Part shown: in pieces, positions 53,223 through 61,615 of the stretch
How positions within the stretch are numbered: the first letter of the stretch is position 1
Layout of the letters: each line of letters opens with the position of its first letter
From: Pseudescherichia sp031979925
Lineage (GTDB): Bacteria > Pseudomonadota > Gammaproteobacteria > Enterobacterales > Enterobacteriaceae
Assembly: GCF_031979925.1 (NCBI RefSeq)
Contig: NZ_DALZFB010000005.1
Coordinates: 248,001-312,000 of the forward strand
Direction of reading: 5' to 3'
DNA: 64,000 bases
Program-made: the position numbers and the translations under genes
Notes under the pieces: model-generated
Database searches by the model: none
Told to the model about the DNA's origin: nothing
What the model saw: only the letters and a program-made list of their open reading frames with translations

Positions 53223-53954
53223 ATGTCTTTAAAGAAAGTTGCGGTAATTGGCTTAGTGGCGGCGGCGATGACGCTGACGGGATGTGGCGCGATGACCACC
53301 GCAGTGAAAAAACGTAATCTGGAAGTGAAAACCCAGATGAGCGAAACCGTCTGGCTTGAGCCTTCCAACGAAAAAACGGTCTATATCCAGGTTAAAAATA
53401 CGTCAGATAAAGATATGAGCAACCTGCAAACCCTGCTGGCTAACGACCTGATTGCCAAAGGCTACAAAGTGACAAGCTCACCCGACAGCGCTTACTACTG
53501 GGTTCAGGCGAACGTACTGAAGGCAGACAAAATGGACCTGCGCGAAGCCCAGAGCTTCCTGAATACCGGCTACGAAGGTGCTGTCGCGGGTGCTGCACTG
53601 GGTGCAGGCATTACTGCCTATAACAGTAACTCTTCCGGCGCGGCGCTGGGCGTAGGGCTGGCCGCGGGTCTGATTGGCATGGCGGCCGATGCGATGGTGG
53701 AGGATGTTAACTACACCATGGTAACCGACCTGCAGATCTCCGAGCGCAGCAAAGCGAAGGTGACAACTGATAATATTGCGGCGCTGCGTCAGGGTACGTC
53801 TGGCGTGAAGCTGCAGACCAGCACTGCGCAGGGCGATCGTGCGAAATATCAGACTCGCGTTGTTTCCAATGCCAACAAAGTGAACCTCAAGTTTGAAGAA
53901 GCGAAACCGGTTCTGGAAGCGCAGCTGGCGAAGTCTGTGGCGAACATCCTGTAA
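53223..53954 (+). CDS. traT: TraT-family outer-membrane lipoprotein (surface exclusion / complement resistance)
   Basis: The 243-residue product is clearly homologous to plasmid F TraT along its full length. It has a lipoprotein signal peptide ending in the lipobox Leu-Thr-Gly-Cys21, without Asp at +2, so outer-membrane sorting is expected. Shared blocks include KKRNLEVKTQMSETVWLEP, YYWVQANVLKADKMDLRE, the glycine-rich segment near residues 118-160 and the end YQTRVVSNANKVNLKFEEAKPVLEAQL. Plasmid TraT blocks mating-pair formation and complement. Here it stands alone in the chromosome, with no other tra gene, a good AAGGA ribosome site and codon use like its neighbours. Its chromosomal role is not known to me. 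Confidence 0.92.
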   Translation: MSLKKVAVIGLVAAAMTLTGCGAMTTAVKKRNLEVKTQMSETVWLEPSNEKTVYIQVKNTSDKDMSNLQTLLANDLIAKGYKVTSSPDSAYYWVQANVLKADKMDLREAQSFLNTGYEGAVAGAALGAGITAYNSNSSGAALGVGLAAGLIGMAADAMVEDVNYTMVTDLQISERSKAKVTTDNIAALRQGTSGVKLQTSTAQGDRAKYQTRVVSNANKVNLKFEEAKPVLEAQLAKSVANIL

Positions 53955-53968
53955 ATCTGGTTGAAATT

Positions 53969-53999
53969 GCCGGGTGGCGCGTGCGCTTACCCGGCCTAC
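53969..53999. repeat. REP palindromic element after traT
   Basis: GCCGGGTGGCGC and GCTTACCCGGCCTAC form one REP unit between the convergent traT and DUF2950 genes. It shares the core of the other REP units in this window. Confidence 0.8.
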
Positions 54000-54012
54000 G
54001 GCTCTACCTCGC

Positions 54013-54807
54013 TTACGGAGCTACGAGCTGCCAGGTTTTATCGGGGTGGTAAGCGCTTAGCGCCTGCGCTTTCTCCCGGGAGTCGCTGCCCAGATCTTTC
54101 TGGTATACCTGGTCATCCTGACTCACCATAAAGCTCATTACGCCGGTTTTCTCCCACTCTACCGGCCACGCTAGCAGAGCAAACCCGTGGGCACTGTCGC
54201 TCTGGATAATGCGAAAATGGTAGCCGTGATAGCCTACGCCTGGCTCGCCTGGGCTAAATGCCGGGCCTAGCGGACTGGGCGCCTCTCCGGGCTGTACCGG
54301 CCAGTAGAGACCGTCCTGCTGGCCTTCACTGCTGATAAGCTTCGTGGCATACGTCTGCTTGCGCTGCCGGTAGTCATACTGGGCGTCAACATAGGCATGC
54401 ATGGCTTCAATCGCCGACAGCTCGTTGCGGCCAATGGCACGGGTGAGGATCTCCTCCTGGGCAGCGGGCATATCGAAGTGCCAGCCTCCCGCGATTTTGA
54501 CTATCGGAATCGGCAGCTGCCACCCCGTATCGCCTACGTTGAGATGGGCTACGTTCTCTTGCTCGACGACCTCATGCTTTACCGCCCAGTCGCGGTTAAA
54601 GCGCGCGATGGCCTCGTGATCGACCTCATTCTGCGGTAGATACTGTCGCCAGTCATCGCCCAGTACGGCGGCGAGCTGGGCCTCATTCTGATCGGCCACC
54701 GCCGCCGCAAAGGCTTTGGCCGCCTCGTCCGGGGAGGAGAAAAGCTGCTGGGCATAGCTCATCATCGGCAGCGAGAGCAGCAGGGTGCTTAGCAGGATTT
54801 TTTTCAT
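54013..54807 (-). CDS. Exported DUF2950 family protein
   Basis: A 264-residue protein of unknown function with an N-terminal signal peptide (MKKILLSTLLLSLPMMSYA, probable cut after Ala19), so probably periplasmic. The DUF2950 features are FSSPDEAAKAFAAAVADQN near the start, GRNELSAIEAMHAYVDAQYDY near residue 126, QDGLYWP, GYHGYHFRII near 195 and the end FALLAWPVEWEKTGVMSFMV and YQKDLG. A GGAG ribosome site precedes the ATG. It follows yacH by only 12 bases, so the two form an operon. I know of no assigned biochemical role. Confidence 0.85.
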   Translation of the reverse strand: MKKILLSTLLLSLPMMSYAQQLFSSPDEAAKAFAAAVADQNEAQLAAVLGDDWRQYLPQNEVDHEAIARFNRDWAVKHEVVEQENVAHLNVGDTGWQLPIPIVKIAGGWHFDMPAAQEEILTRAIGRNELSAIEAMHAYVDAQYDYRQRKQTYATKLISSEGQQDGLYWPVQPGEAPSPLGPAFSPGEPGVGYHGYHFRIIQSDSAHGFALLAWPVEWEKTGVMSFMVSQDDQVYQKDLGSDSREKAQALSAYHPDKTWQLVAP

Positions 54808-54819
54808 TGTCGGCTCCGG

Positions 54820-56376
54820 TTAACGACGTTGAAACTCGCGGCGTTCAGACGGGCCTTCACGCCCGGCGCGACGCTGTTCAAGGTTGCTACTGCTGATGCG
54901 GCGGCTCTGCTGGCCGCGTAGCTGCTGCGCCTGCCACGACGGCGAGCGGCTATCGTTGCCGCTAAAGGCGTTCGCGCGGTTGTTCGCCAGGCGCTGCTCC
55001 CGCTGTGGAGACGCAGGAACGGGCCGCTGGTGCATCTCTCTGGTCACCCTCTGCTTCGGCTGGATGTTCTCTTTAGCCGATCTCTGTTTCGCCTTCTGGG
55101 CAGGACGCGGCGTGTCGCTATCGTAGCCGCGATAGTTATTACGCTGGGCAATCTGGTTTAGCTGCTGTGAGGCGGCCTTGCGCTGGGCGTCACGGGAGGA
55201 GACGCCCGCCACGCTGCTGGTCGGGGCGTGGTTGCGCTGTTCAAGCTGCGCCATAGCTGCCTGGCGCTGGCTATCCCGTGAGGCGACCGGTTGCTGCGTG
55301 GCGCTCAGTCCGCCACTGACGTCAGTGGGATGAAAACGCTGGGCTACCGCGCTGTTCTGGTAGGGAACGCCGTTGCGGTAGGCCGGGTTATGCTGCCAGG
55401 TCATGTTCTGCTCTTTCAGATTCTGCCCTGAGATGCGGTTAAAGTTATCGACGTTAATATTGATATTGTCCCCGTTATGCTGATAGCCGTTGCCGTGATA
55501 GCCACCGTCATGGTGATCGTCATCGTGGTGATGATGGTCGTCATCATCCCAGTCGATGTTGCTAAACAGTGCATAAGTGGTGGCGACGCCGAGGCTATAG
55601 CCGAAGCCTTTAACGAAGCTCTCCCCGAACTGCTGGCCGGGAGGGGGCGGCAGATAGACCGGCGGATAGGCCGTGTTCGGCCAGCTGCCGTAGACCGTGG
55701 CCGGGTTATAGTTGGGGACGTAAACCACCTGTGGATCGGCAGGCTCAATTTTGATTACCGTTGGCGCGGGCGCTGCCGCGCTGCCGCTTTGCGCTGTTGC
55801 AGGTGTTTCGGTTTTCTTCGGCGTGCTGCTGACCGTCTGCTGCGGCGTCGATTTTAGCGCCCCGGTCTGTTGGGCCAGCTGCCGTAAACGCTGCACGGAG
55901 TCCATGACGTCCTGCGGCTGGGCAAGGAACGCATCCCCAAGATTCTGTACCCACTCCGGATTCTCGCCCATCAGCGCCATCAGCTGGGGAAAAGCCACCA
56001 GCGACTTCACGCTCGGGTCCCAGGGCTGGCCAGAGACCGCCTGGATAGCCGCATCGCCCTCCAGGGTTGGGTTATCTCGTGACCACTGCACCGCCTGCAC
56101 GACGTTGGCCGGGTAGGTAGCGGCCATTAATACCTGCGAGAGCAGCGGATCGGGGTAGAGCGCCACCGGTGCGACCCACTGATCGATCTGCGCCGAGGTG
56201 AAAGCGGGTTTCACTGCCGGTGTGGTTATGGGGGCCGTCTGGGGCGGGGAAGCCGCAGGCGCTGTCTGGACAGGCGTTTCGGGCGTGCGGCTTTTGACAT
56301 ACAGCACGCCCGAGGCGGCAAAGAGCCCGGCGCTGCACACGAGGGCCAGCGCAGCATATTTAAAGGGCAGGGTCAT
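54820..56376 (-). CDS. yacH: DUF3300 protein YacH
   Basis: A 518-residue protein of unknown function, in the same lpd-acnB interval as E. coli yacH. An N-terminal hydrophobic helix (about residues 5-25) should anchor it in the inner membrane or act as an uncleaved signal. A Pro/Thr linker and the DUF3300 domain follow (WVAPVALYPDPLLSQVLMAA near 67, and VVYVPNYNPATVYGSWP near 218). A strongly acidic and His-rich stretch lies at about 275-293, a possible metal-binding site. The C-terminal 200 residues are Gln/Arg-rich and probably disordered. ATG 56374-56376 is preferred to a GTG seven codons upstream because GGAGAG lies between them. It is shorter than E. coli YacH (about 617 residues). Confidence 0.85.
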   Translation of the reverse strand: MTLPFKYAALALVCSAGLFAASGVLYVKSRTPETPVQTAPAASPPQTAPITTPAVKPAFTSAQIDQWVAPVALYPDPLLSQVLMAATYPANVVQAVQWSRDNPTLEGDAAIQAVSGQPWDPSVKSLVAFPQLMALMGENPEWVQNLGDAFLAQPQDVMDSVQRLRQLAQQTGALKSTPQQTVSSTPKKTETPATAQSGSAAAPAPTVIKIEPADPQVVYVPNYNPATVYGSWPNTAYPPVYLPPPPGQQFGESFVKGFGYSLGVATTYALFSNIDWDDDDHHHHDDDHHDGGYHGNGYQHNGDNININVDNFNRISGQNLKEQNMTWQHNPAYRNGVPYQNSAVAQRFHPTDVSGGLSATQQPVASRDSQRQAAMAQLEQRNHAPTSSVAGVSSRDAQRKAASQQLNQIAQRNNYRGYDSDTPRPAQKAKQRSAKENIQPKQRVTREMHQRPVPASPQREQRLANNRANAFSGNDSRSPSWQAQQLRGQQSRRISSSNLEQRRAGREGPSERREFQRR

Positions 56377-56538
56377 TTTCTCTCTCCCGATTTCCACAGA
56401 AATCGCAGGGTCTGGTATATCTTCAGTATGAGAGAGAAGCCGCTTTCTTTTTTGATTAATGTTGCGGGAAGAGGCGATGGTTAAAAGGGCAGCTAAAAAT
56501 CCCTTTATCGCGAATGGATAAAGGGCATTAGTTGAACC

Positions 56539-56551
56539 TTAACGATTCAGC
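56539..56551 (+). promoter_or_regulatory. Candidate Cra (FruR) box upstream of acnB
   Basis: Read on the minus strand, the sequence is GCTGAATCGTTAA, close to the Cra consensus (GCTGAAWCGATTCAGC-type half plus degenerate half). It lies about 165 bases upstream of acnB. Cra control of acnB is known in E. coli. The rest of the 56377-56713 gap contains a TATGCT (about 56606) that may be an acnB -10, but no gene. Confidence 0.6.
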
Positions 56552-56713
56552 CAATATTTAATGTTGCTTTTTTGTAAACAGATTAACACCCCCTCTAAAT
56601 CCTGATATGCTGCCCAAGCGGTATCGGGCATTACCCTACAAACGACTGTTTCACAGGAGCGCGAAGAGATCGCCTGCCGCACTATGACAATGAGAGCGAG
56701 GAGAAATACCGTC

Positions 56714-59311
56714 GTGCTAGAAGAATACCGTAAGCACGTAGCCGAACGTGCCGCCCAGGGAATTGTACCCAAGCCTGTAGATGCTACCCAAATGGCCGCA
56801 CTGGTCGAGCTGCTGAAAACCCCACCAGCGGGTGAAGAAGAGTTCCTGTTAGATCTGCTGTCCAACCGTGTTCCGCCGGGCGTTGATGAAGCCGCGTATG
56901 TTAAAGCGGGCTTCCTGGCTGCTATCGTAAAAGGTGAAACCACCTCGCCGCTGATCTCTGCGGAAAAAGCCGTCGAGCTGCTTGGTACCATGCAGGGTGG
57001 TTACAACATCCATCCGCTCATTGAAGCACTGGACAACGACGCTCTGGCCCCGATTGCCGCGAAAGCGCTCTCCCACACGCTGCTGATGTTCGATAACTTC
57101 TACGATGTGGAAGAGAAAGCGAAAGCGGGCAACGCGCACGCCCAGCAGGTGATGCTCTCCTGGGCCAACGCGGAGTGGTTCCTGAGCCGTCCGCCGCTGG
57201 CTGAAAAGATTACCGTTACCGTCTTCAAAGTAACCGGTGAAACCAACACCGATGACCTCTCTCCGGCACCGGATGCCTGGTCACGCCCGGATATCCCGCT
57301 GCACGCCCTGGCGATGCTGAAAAACCCCCGCGAAGGCATTGTGCCGGACGTGGTGGGTGCCGTTGGCCCGATCAAGCAGATTGAAGAGCTGAACAAAAAA
57401 GGTTTCCCGCTGGCCTACGTCGGTGACGTGGTTGGTACCGGTTCCTCCCGTAAATCCGCTACCAACTCGGTGCTGTGGTTTATGGGCGACGACATTCCGT
57501 TTGTGCCGAACAAGCGCGGCGGCGGTCTGGTGCTGGGCGGCAAAATCGCGCCCATCTTCTTCAACACCATGGAAGATGCGGGTGCGCTGCCAATCGAAGT
57601 GGACGTAAACAGCCTGAACATGGGCGACGTGATTGACGTCTATCCGTTCAAAGGCGAAGTGCGCAACCACGAAACCGGCGAGCTGCTGGCCAACTTTGAG
57701 CTGAAAACCGACGTGCTGATCGACGAAGTGCGCGCCGGGGGCCGTATTCCGCTGATCATCGGCCGTGGCCTGACCACCAAGGCGCGTGAAGCGCTGGGCA
57801 TGCCGCACAGCGACGTCTTCCGCAGCGCGAAAGCGGTTGAAGCCAGCAACAAAGGCTTCTCGCTGGCGCAAAAAATGGTGGGCCGCGCCTGTGGCGTGAC
57901 TGGTATTCGTCCTGGCGAATACTGCGAACCGAAAATGACTTCGGTTGGCTCGCAGGACACCACCGGTCCAATGACCCGTGACGAACTGAAAGATCTGGCC
58001 TGCCTCGGCTTCTCTGCTGACCTCGTGATGCAGTCCTTCTGCCACACGGCGGCCTATCCGAAGCCGGTTGACGTGACGACGCACCATACGCTGCCAGACT
58101 TCATTATGAACCGTGGCGGCGTGTCGCTGCGCCCGGGCGATGGCATCATTCACTCGTGGCTGAACCGTATGCTGCTGCCGGACACCGTCGGCACCGGCGG
58201 CGACTCCCACACCCGCTTCCCGGTAGGGATCTCCTTCCCGGCAGGCTCTGGTCTGGTGGCATTTGCCGCTGCGACCGGTGTGATGCCGCTGGATATGCCG
58301 GAATCGGTGCTGGTGCGCTTCAAAGGCACGATGCAGCCGGGCATAACCCTGCGCGACCTGGTGCATGCTATCCCGCTGTACGCTATTCGCCAGGGCCTGC
58401 TGACCGTTGAGAAGAAAGGTAAGAAAAACATCTTCTCTGGCCGTATCCTCGAGATCGAAGGTCTGCCGGAGCTGAAAGTAGAGCAGGCCTTTGAACTGGC
58501 CGATGCCTCTGCCGAGCGTTCTGCTGCTGGCTGTACCATCAAGCTGGATAAAGCGCCGATTACCGAATACCTGACCTCTAACATCGTGCTGCTGAAGTGG
58601 ATGATTGCGGAAGGCTACGGCGATCGCCGTACCATCGAGCGCCGTATCCAGGGCATGGAGAAGTGGCTGGCGGATCCGCAGCTGCTGGAAGCCGATGCCG
58701 ACGCCGAGTATGCGGCGGTGATCGAGATCGATCTGGCGGATATCAAAGAGCCAATCCTCTGCGCACCGAACGATCCGGATGATGCTCGTCTGCTCTCTGA
58801 TGTGGCTGGTGAGAAGATTGACGAAGTGTTTATCGGTTCGTGCATGACCAACATTGGTCACTTCCGCGCCGCCGGTAAGCTGCTGGATAGCCATAAAGGC
58901 CAGCTGCCGACCCGCCTGTGGGTCGCGCCGCCAACCCGTATGGATGCTGCCCAGCTGACGGAAGAGGGCTACTACAGCGTCTTCGGTAAGAGCGGGGCGC
59001 GTATTGAGATCCCAGGCTGCTCGCTCTGCATGGGTAACCAGGCGCGCGTGGCCGATGGTTCAACGGTAGTGTCGACCTCGACGCGTAACTTCCCGAACCG
59101 TCTGGGTACCGGCGCGAACGTCTTCCTCGCATCTGCGGAGCTGGCAGCGGTCTCCTCGCTGCTGGGTAAACTGCCGACACCGGACGAGTACCAGATCTTC
59201 ATGGCGCAGGTCGATAAGACGGCGGTAGATACCTATCGCTATCTGAACTTTGACCAGCTCGGTCAGTACACCGAAAAAGCAGATGGCGTGATCTTCCAGA
59301 CCGCCGTGTAA
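56714..59311 (+). CDS. acnB: Aconitate hydratase B
   Basis: AcnB is the main exponential-phase aconitase of the TCA cycle and also the 2-methylaconitate hydratase. The 865 residues equal the E. coli length if translation starts at the GTG at 56714-56716, which has GAGGAG upstream and gives VLEEYRKHVAERAAQG. An ATG ten codons earlier is in frame but overlaps that ribosome site. It has the N-terminal HEAT-like domain and swivel typical of AcnB. The [4Fe-4S] ligands lie in FIGSCMTNIGHF (near 710) and PGCSLCMGNQ (near 769). Apo-AcnB also binds mRNA in enterics. Long reverse-strand frames here are shadows. Confidence 0.98.
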   Translation: MLEEYRKHVAERAAQGIVPKPVDATQMAALVELLKTPPAGEEEFLLDLLSNRVPPGVDEAAYVKAGFLAAIVKGETTSPLISAEKAVELLGTMQGGYNIHPLIEALDNDALAPIAAKALSHTLLMFDNFYDVEEKAKAGNAHAQQVMLSWANAEWFLSRPPLAEKITVTVFKVTGETNTDDLSPAPDAWSRPDIPLHALAMLKNPREGIVPDVVGAVGPIKQIEELNKKGFPLAYVGDVVGTGSSRKSATNSVLWFMGDDIPFVPNKRGGGLVLGGKIAPIFFNTMEDAGALPIEVDVNSLNMGDVIDVYPFKGEVRNHETGELLANFELKTDVLIDEVRAGGRIPLIIGRGLTTKAREALGMPHSDVFRSAKAVEASNKGFSLAQKMVGRACGVTGIRPGEYCEPKMTSVGSQDTTGPMTRDELKDLACLGFSADLVMQSFCHTAAYPKPVDVTTHHTLPDFIMNRGGVSLRPGDGIIHSWLNRMLLPDTVGTGGDSHTRFPVGISFPAGSGLVAFAAATGVMPLDMPESVLVRFKGTMQPGITLRDLVHAIPLYAIRQGLLTVEKKGKKNIFSGRILEIEGLPELKVEQAFELADASAERSAAGCTIKLDKAPITEYLTSNIVLLKWMIAEGYGDRRTIERRIQGMEKWLADPQLLEADADAEYAAVIEIDLADIKEPILCAPNDPDDARLLSDVAGEKIDEVFIGSCMTNIGHFRAAGKLLDSHKGQLPTRLWVAPPTRMDAAQLTEEGYYSVFGKSGARIEIPGCSLCMGNQARVADGSTVVSTSTRNFPNRLGTGANVFLASAELAAVSSLLGKLPTPDEYQIFMAQVDKTAVDTYRYLNFDQLGQYTEKADGVIFQTAV

Positions 59312-59336
59312 GCAAGACCAGATCATCTGCCAGCAT

Positions 59337-59367
59337 AAAACCCCTTCGGCTTCCGGAGGGGTTTTTT
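59337..59367 (+). terminator. Rho-independent terminator of acnB
   Basis: A 13-bp stem with one G-T pair (59337-59349 with 59353-59365) and a 3-nt loop ends in a T run, 25 bases after the acnB stop. Confidence 0.92.
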
Positions 59368-59450
59368 ATTTCTCATCCTTCTCCCCGTTACGCTGTTTTT
59401 CTTCTCCGCGACTGCGATAATTACACTATTGCGGATGTGAGGAAAAAAAC

Positions 59451-59813
59451 ATGGATTACGAATTCTTACGCGACATTACGGGCCAGGTGAAAGTGCGCAT
59501 GTCGATGGGCCACGAGGTGGTCGGACACTGGTTTAATGAAGAGGTAAAAGAGAACCTGGCCCTGCTGGATGAGGTGGAGCAGGCGGCAAAAACCGTCAAG
59601 GGGAGCGAGCGCCAGTGGCAGCGGATTGGCCATGAGTATACCCTCTGGATGGATGGAGAAGAGGTGATTATCCGCGCCAACCAGCTGGAGTTTTCCGGGG
59701 ATGAGATCGAAGAGGGAATGAGCTACTACGATGAAGAGAGCCTGTCGCTGTGCGGCGTCGAGGATTTTCTCCAGGTCGTCACGGCGTACCGTAAATTTAT
59801 TCAGCAAAAGTGA
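59451..59813 (+). CDS. yacL: UPF0231 family protein YacL
   Basis: A 120-residue acidic cytoplasmic protein of unknown function, conserved in enterics. It starts MDYEFLRDITGQVKVRMSMGHEVVGHWFNEEVKENL and contains YYDEESLSLCGVEDFLQVV near the C-terminus. Its length equals E. coli YacL. It has a GAGGA ribosome site, no signal peptide and no membrane segment. It stands alone between acnB and the convergent speED operon. Confidence 0.95.
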   Translation: MDYEFLRDITGQVKVRMSMGHEVVGHWFNEEVKENLALLDEVEQAAKTVKGSERQWQRIGHEYTLWMDGEEVIIRANQLEFSGDEIEEGMSYYDEESLSLCGVEDFLQVVTAYRKFIQQK

Positions 59814-59816
59814 TCG

Positions 59817-59840
59817 GTCGGAGCGTCCCTGCTCCGACTT
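59817..59840. terminator. Hairpin between convergent yacL and speD
   Basis: GTCGGAGC (59817-59824) and GCTCCGAC (59831-59838) form a perfect 8-bp stem with a 6-nt loop, three bases after the yacL stop and 11 from the speD stop. Short T and A runs flank it. It probably serves both transcripts. Confidence 0.6.
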
Positions 59841-59849
59841 TAGCAGCGA

Positions 59850-60644
59850 TTACACGGCGGGAATATTGCGCGCGTAGTAGATCTCGCGCATCTCTTTCCA
59901 CAGCGATTCGGTAATGGCTTCCCGCTCTTCGGCGGTGAGATCTTCCGGGCGGGTGTGGAACATATAGTGCTTCAGGTCGAACTCTTTCAGCATCATCTTG
60001 GTATGGAAGATGTTCTCCTGATAGACGTTCACGTCCACCATGTCATACAGCGCCTTCATATCCTCAGAGAGGAAGTTCTGAATCGAGTTGATCTCATGGT
60101 CGATGAAATGCTTCATGCCGTTGATGTCGCGGGTAAAGCCGCGCACGCGGTAATCAACGGTGACGATATCTGACTCAAGCTGGTGGATCAGGTAGTTCAG
60201 CGCTTTCAGCGGGGAGATGACGCCGCAGGTAGAGACCTCAATATCAGCGCGGAAGGTGCACAGGCCGCCTTCAGGGTGGCTCTCCGGATAGGTGTGCACG
60301 CAGATATGACTCTTATCGAGGTGGGCTACCACCGTCTCCGGCAGCGGGCCGGGGTGGGCGGTTTTATCAATCAGGGTCGGATCGACCGGCTCTTCGCTCA
60401 CCAGAATGGTCACGCTGGCCCCCTGTGGCTCGTAGTCCTGGCGGGCAACGTTGAGAATATTTGCGCCAATGATTGAGCAGGTCTCCGTCAGGATCTCCGT
60501 CAGGCGATTGGCGTTATAGAGTTCGTCGATATAGGCAATATAGCCGTCACGCTCTTCGGCGGTTTTGGCATAACAGATATCGTAGATACAAAAACTCAGG
60601 CTTTTTGTCAGGTTGTTAAAGCCATGCAGTTTCAGCTTTTTCAA
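59850..60644 (-). CDS. speD: S-adenosylmethionine decarboxylase proenzyme SpeD
   Basis: SpeD provides decarboxylated SAM, the aminopropyl donor for spermidine. The 264 residues equal the E. coli length. The self-cleavage site is Lys111-Ser112 in LDKSHICVHTYPESHPEGG; Ser112 becomes the pyruvoyl group of the alpha chain. The sequence is highly conserved from KLKLHGFNNLTKSLSFCIYD to the end. Its start overlaps the speE stop by four bases, so speE-speD form an operon, with speE first. Confidence 0.98.
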   Translation of the reverse strand: MKKLKLHGFNNLTKSLSFCIYDICYAKTAEERDGYIAYIDELYNANRLTEILTETCSIIGANILNVARQDYEPQGASVTILVSEEPVDPTLIDKTAHPGPLPETVVAHLDKSHICVHTYPESHPEGGLCTFRADIEVSTCGVISPLKALNYLIHQLESDIVTVDYRVRGFTRDINGMKHFIDHEINSIQNFLSEDMKALYDMVDVNVYQENIFHTKMMLKEFDLKHYMFHTRPEDLTAEEREAITESLWKEMREIYYARNIPAV

Positions 60645-61513
60645 TTTTCATCACCTCCTGAGGAGAGCGCGTCTAACAGATATTGCGGCAGGGCGAAGGA
60701 TGCCGTATGAATGGCCGGGTTGTAGTAGCGGCAGGTCAGGGCAGCATTGTGGAAGCGGGCCTGAATAATCTCGGTGGAGAGATTGCGCAGGATCTCGTTG
60801 TCCGTCGCCCAGGCGAAGGTCATGATGCCGCCGTAGTAGGTAGGCACCGCCGCCTGGTAGAAGCTGACGTCGCTAAAGTAGTGGCTCAGCTTCTTGTGGC
60901 TGCCTACCGCCTCATCCTGCTGCAGGAAGCTTACGCCGTTCTGGGCAACGAAGATCCCACCCGGATTCAGGCAGCGCTTGCAGCCGGCGTAGAAGTCGGA
61001 GGTAAACAGGCTCTCGCCAGGCCCCACCGGATCGGTGCAGTCAGAGATAATGACGTCAAAGGTTTGCGCGGTCTGGTTGACGAAATTGACGCCGTCATCA
61101 ATCACCAGCGTAAAGCGCGGATCGTCGTAGCTGCCCGCGTTGTGATTCGGCAGATACTGGCGGCAGAATGAAACCACCCCTTCGTCGATCTCCACCATGG
61201 TGATGGTTTCAACATTTTTATGTCGGCTCACTTCGCGCAGCATTGCGCCGTCGCCGCCGCCGATGATCAGCACGTGCTTCGCCTGGCCGTGGGCCAGCAG
61301 CGGAACGTGGGTCATCATTTCGTGATAGATAAACTCGTCACGCTCGGTGGTCTGGACAACGCCGTCCAGCGCCATGACGCGGCCAAAGGCGGCGTTTTCA
61401 AAGATGATCAGATCCTGGTGATCGGTCTTTTCGTGGTAGAGCACGTTATCAACGGCAAAGTACTGACCAAACTGGTCATGCAGCGTTTCATGCCACGGGC
61501 GGGTATCAGCCAT
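60641..61513 (-). CDS. speE: Spermidine synthase SpeE
   Basis: SpeE transfers the aminopropyl group from decarboxylated SAM to putrescine. The 290-residue product (E. coli 288) starts MADTRPWHETLHDQFGQYF. The SAM-like cofactor loop is VLIIGGGDGAMLREV near residue 84, and catalytic acidic residues lie in ISDCTDPVGPGESLFTSDFY near 160. I chose ATG 61511-61513, with an AGGAGG site upstream. A codon 15 residues earlier lacks family support. It heads the speED operon. Confidence 0.97.
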   Translation of the reverse strand: MADTRPWHETLHDQFGQYFAVDNVLYHEKTDHQDLIIFENAAFGRVMALDGVVQTTERDEFIYHEMMTHVPLLAHGQAKHVLIIGGGDGAMLREVSRHKNVETITMVEIDEGVVSFCRQYLPNHNAGSYDDPRFTLVIDDGVNFVNQTAQTFDVIISDCTDPVGPGESLFTSDFYAGCKRCLNPGGIFVAQNGVSFLQQDEAVGSHKKLSHYFSDVSFYQAAVPTYYGGIMTFAWATDNEILRNLSTEIIQARFHNAALTCRYYNPAIHTASFALPQYLLDALSSGGDEN

Positions 61514-61565
61514 GCATCCTCCTTCGTTAACATCCACACAAAATGGGCGCAACATCATAGCTAAC

Positions 61566-61589
61566 TATAGCCGCTGATGCACGGCTATA
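61566..61589. other. Hairpin between yacC and speE
   Basis: TATAGCCG (61566-61573) and CGGCTATA (61582-61589) form a perfect 8-bp dyad with an 8-base centre, 26 bases downstream of the yacC stop and 52 upstream of speE on the minus strand. It may be the yacC transcript end or an operator for speE. No T run is present. Confidence 0.45.
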
Positions 61590-61615
61590 ACTTCAGCAGG
61601 AGAGGAGGGTTTACG

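Noticed and set aside
57281..58894. 537-codon open frame on the minus strand opposite acnB
   Set aside because: Antisense shadow of acnB for the same reason. The translation resembles no known protein.
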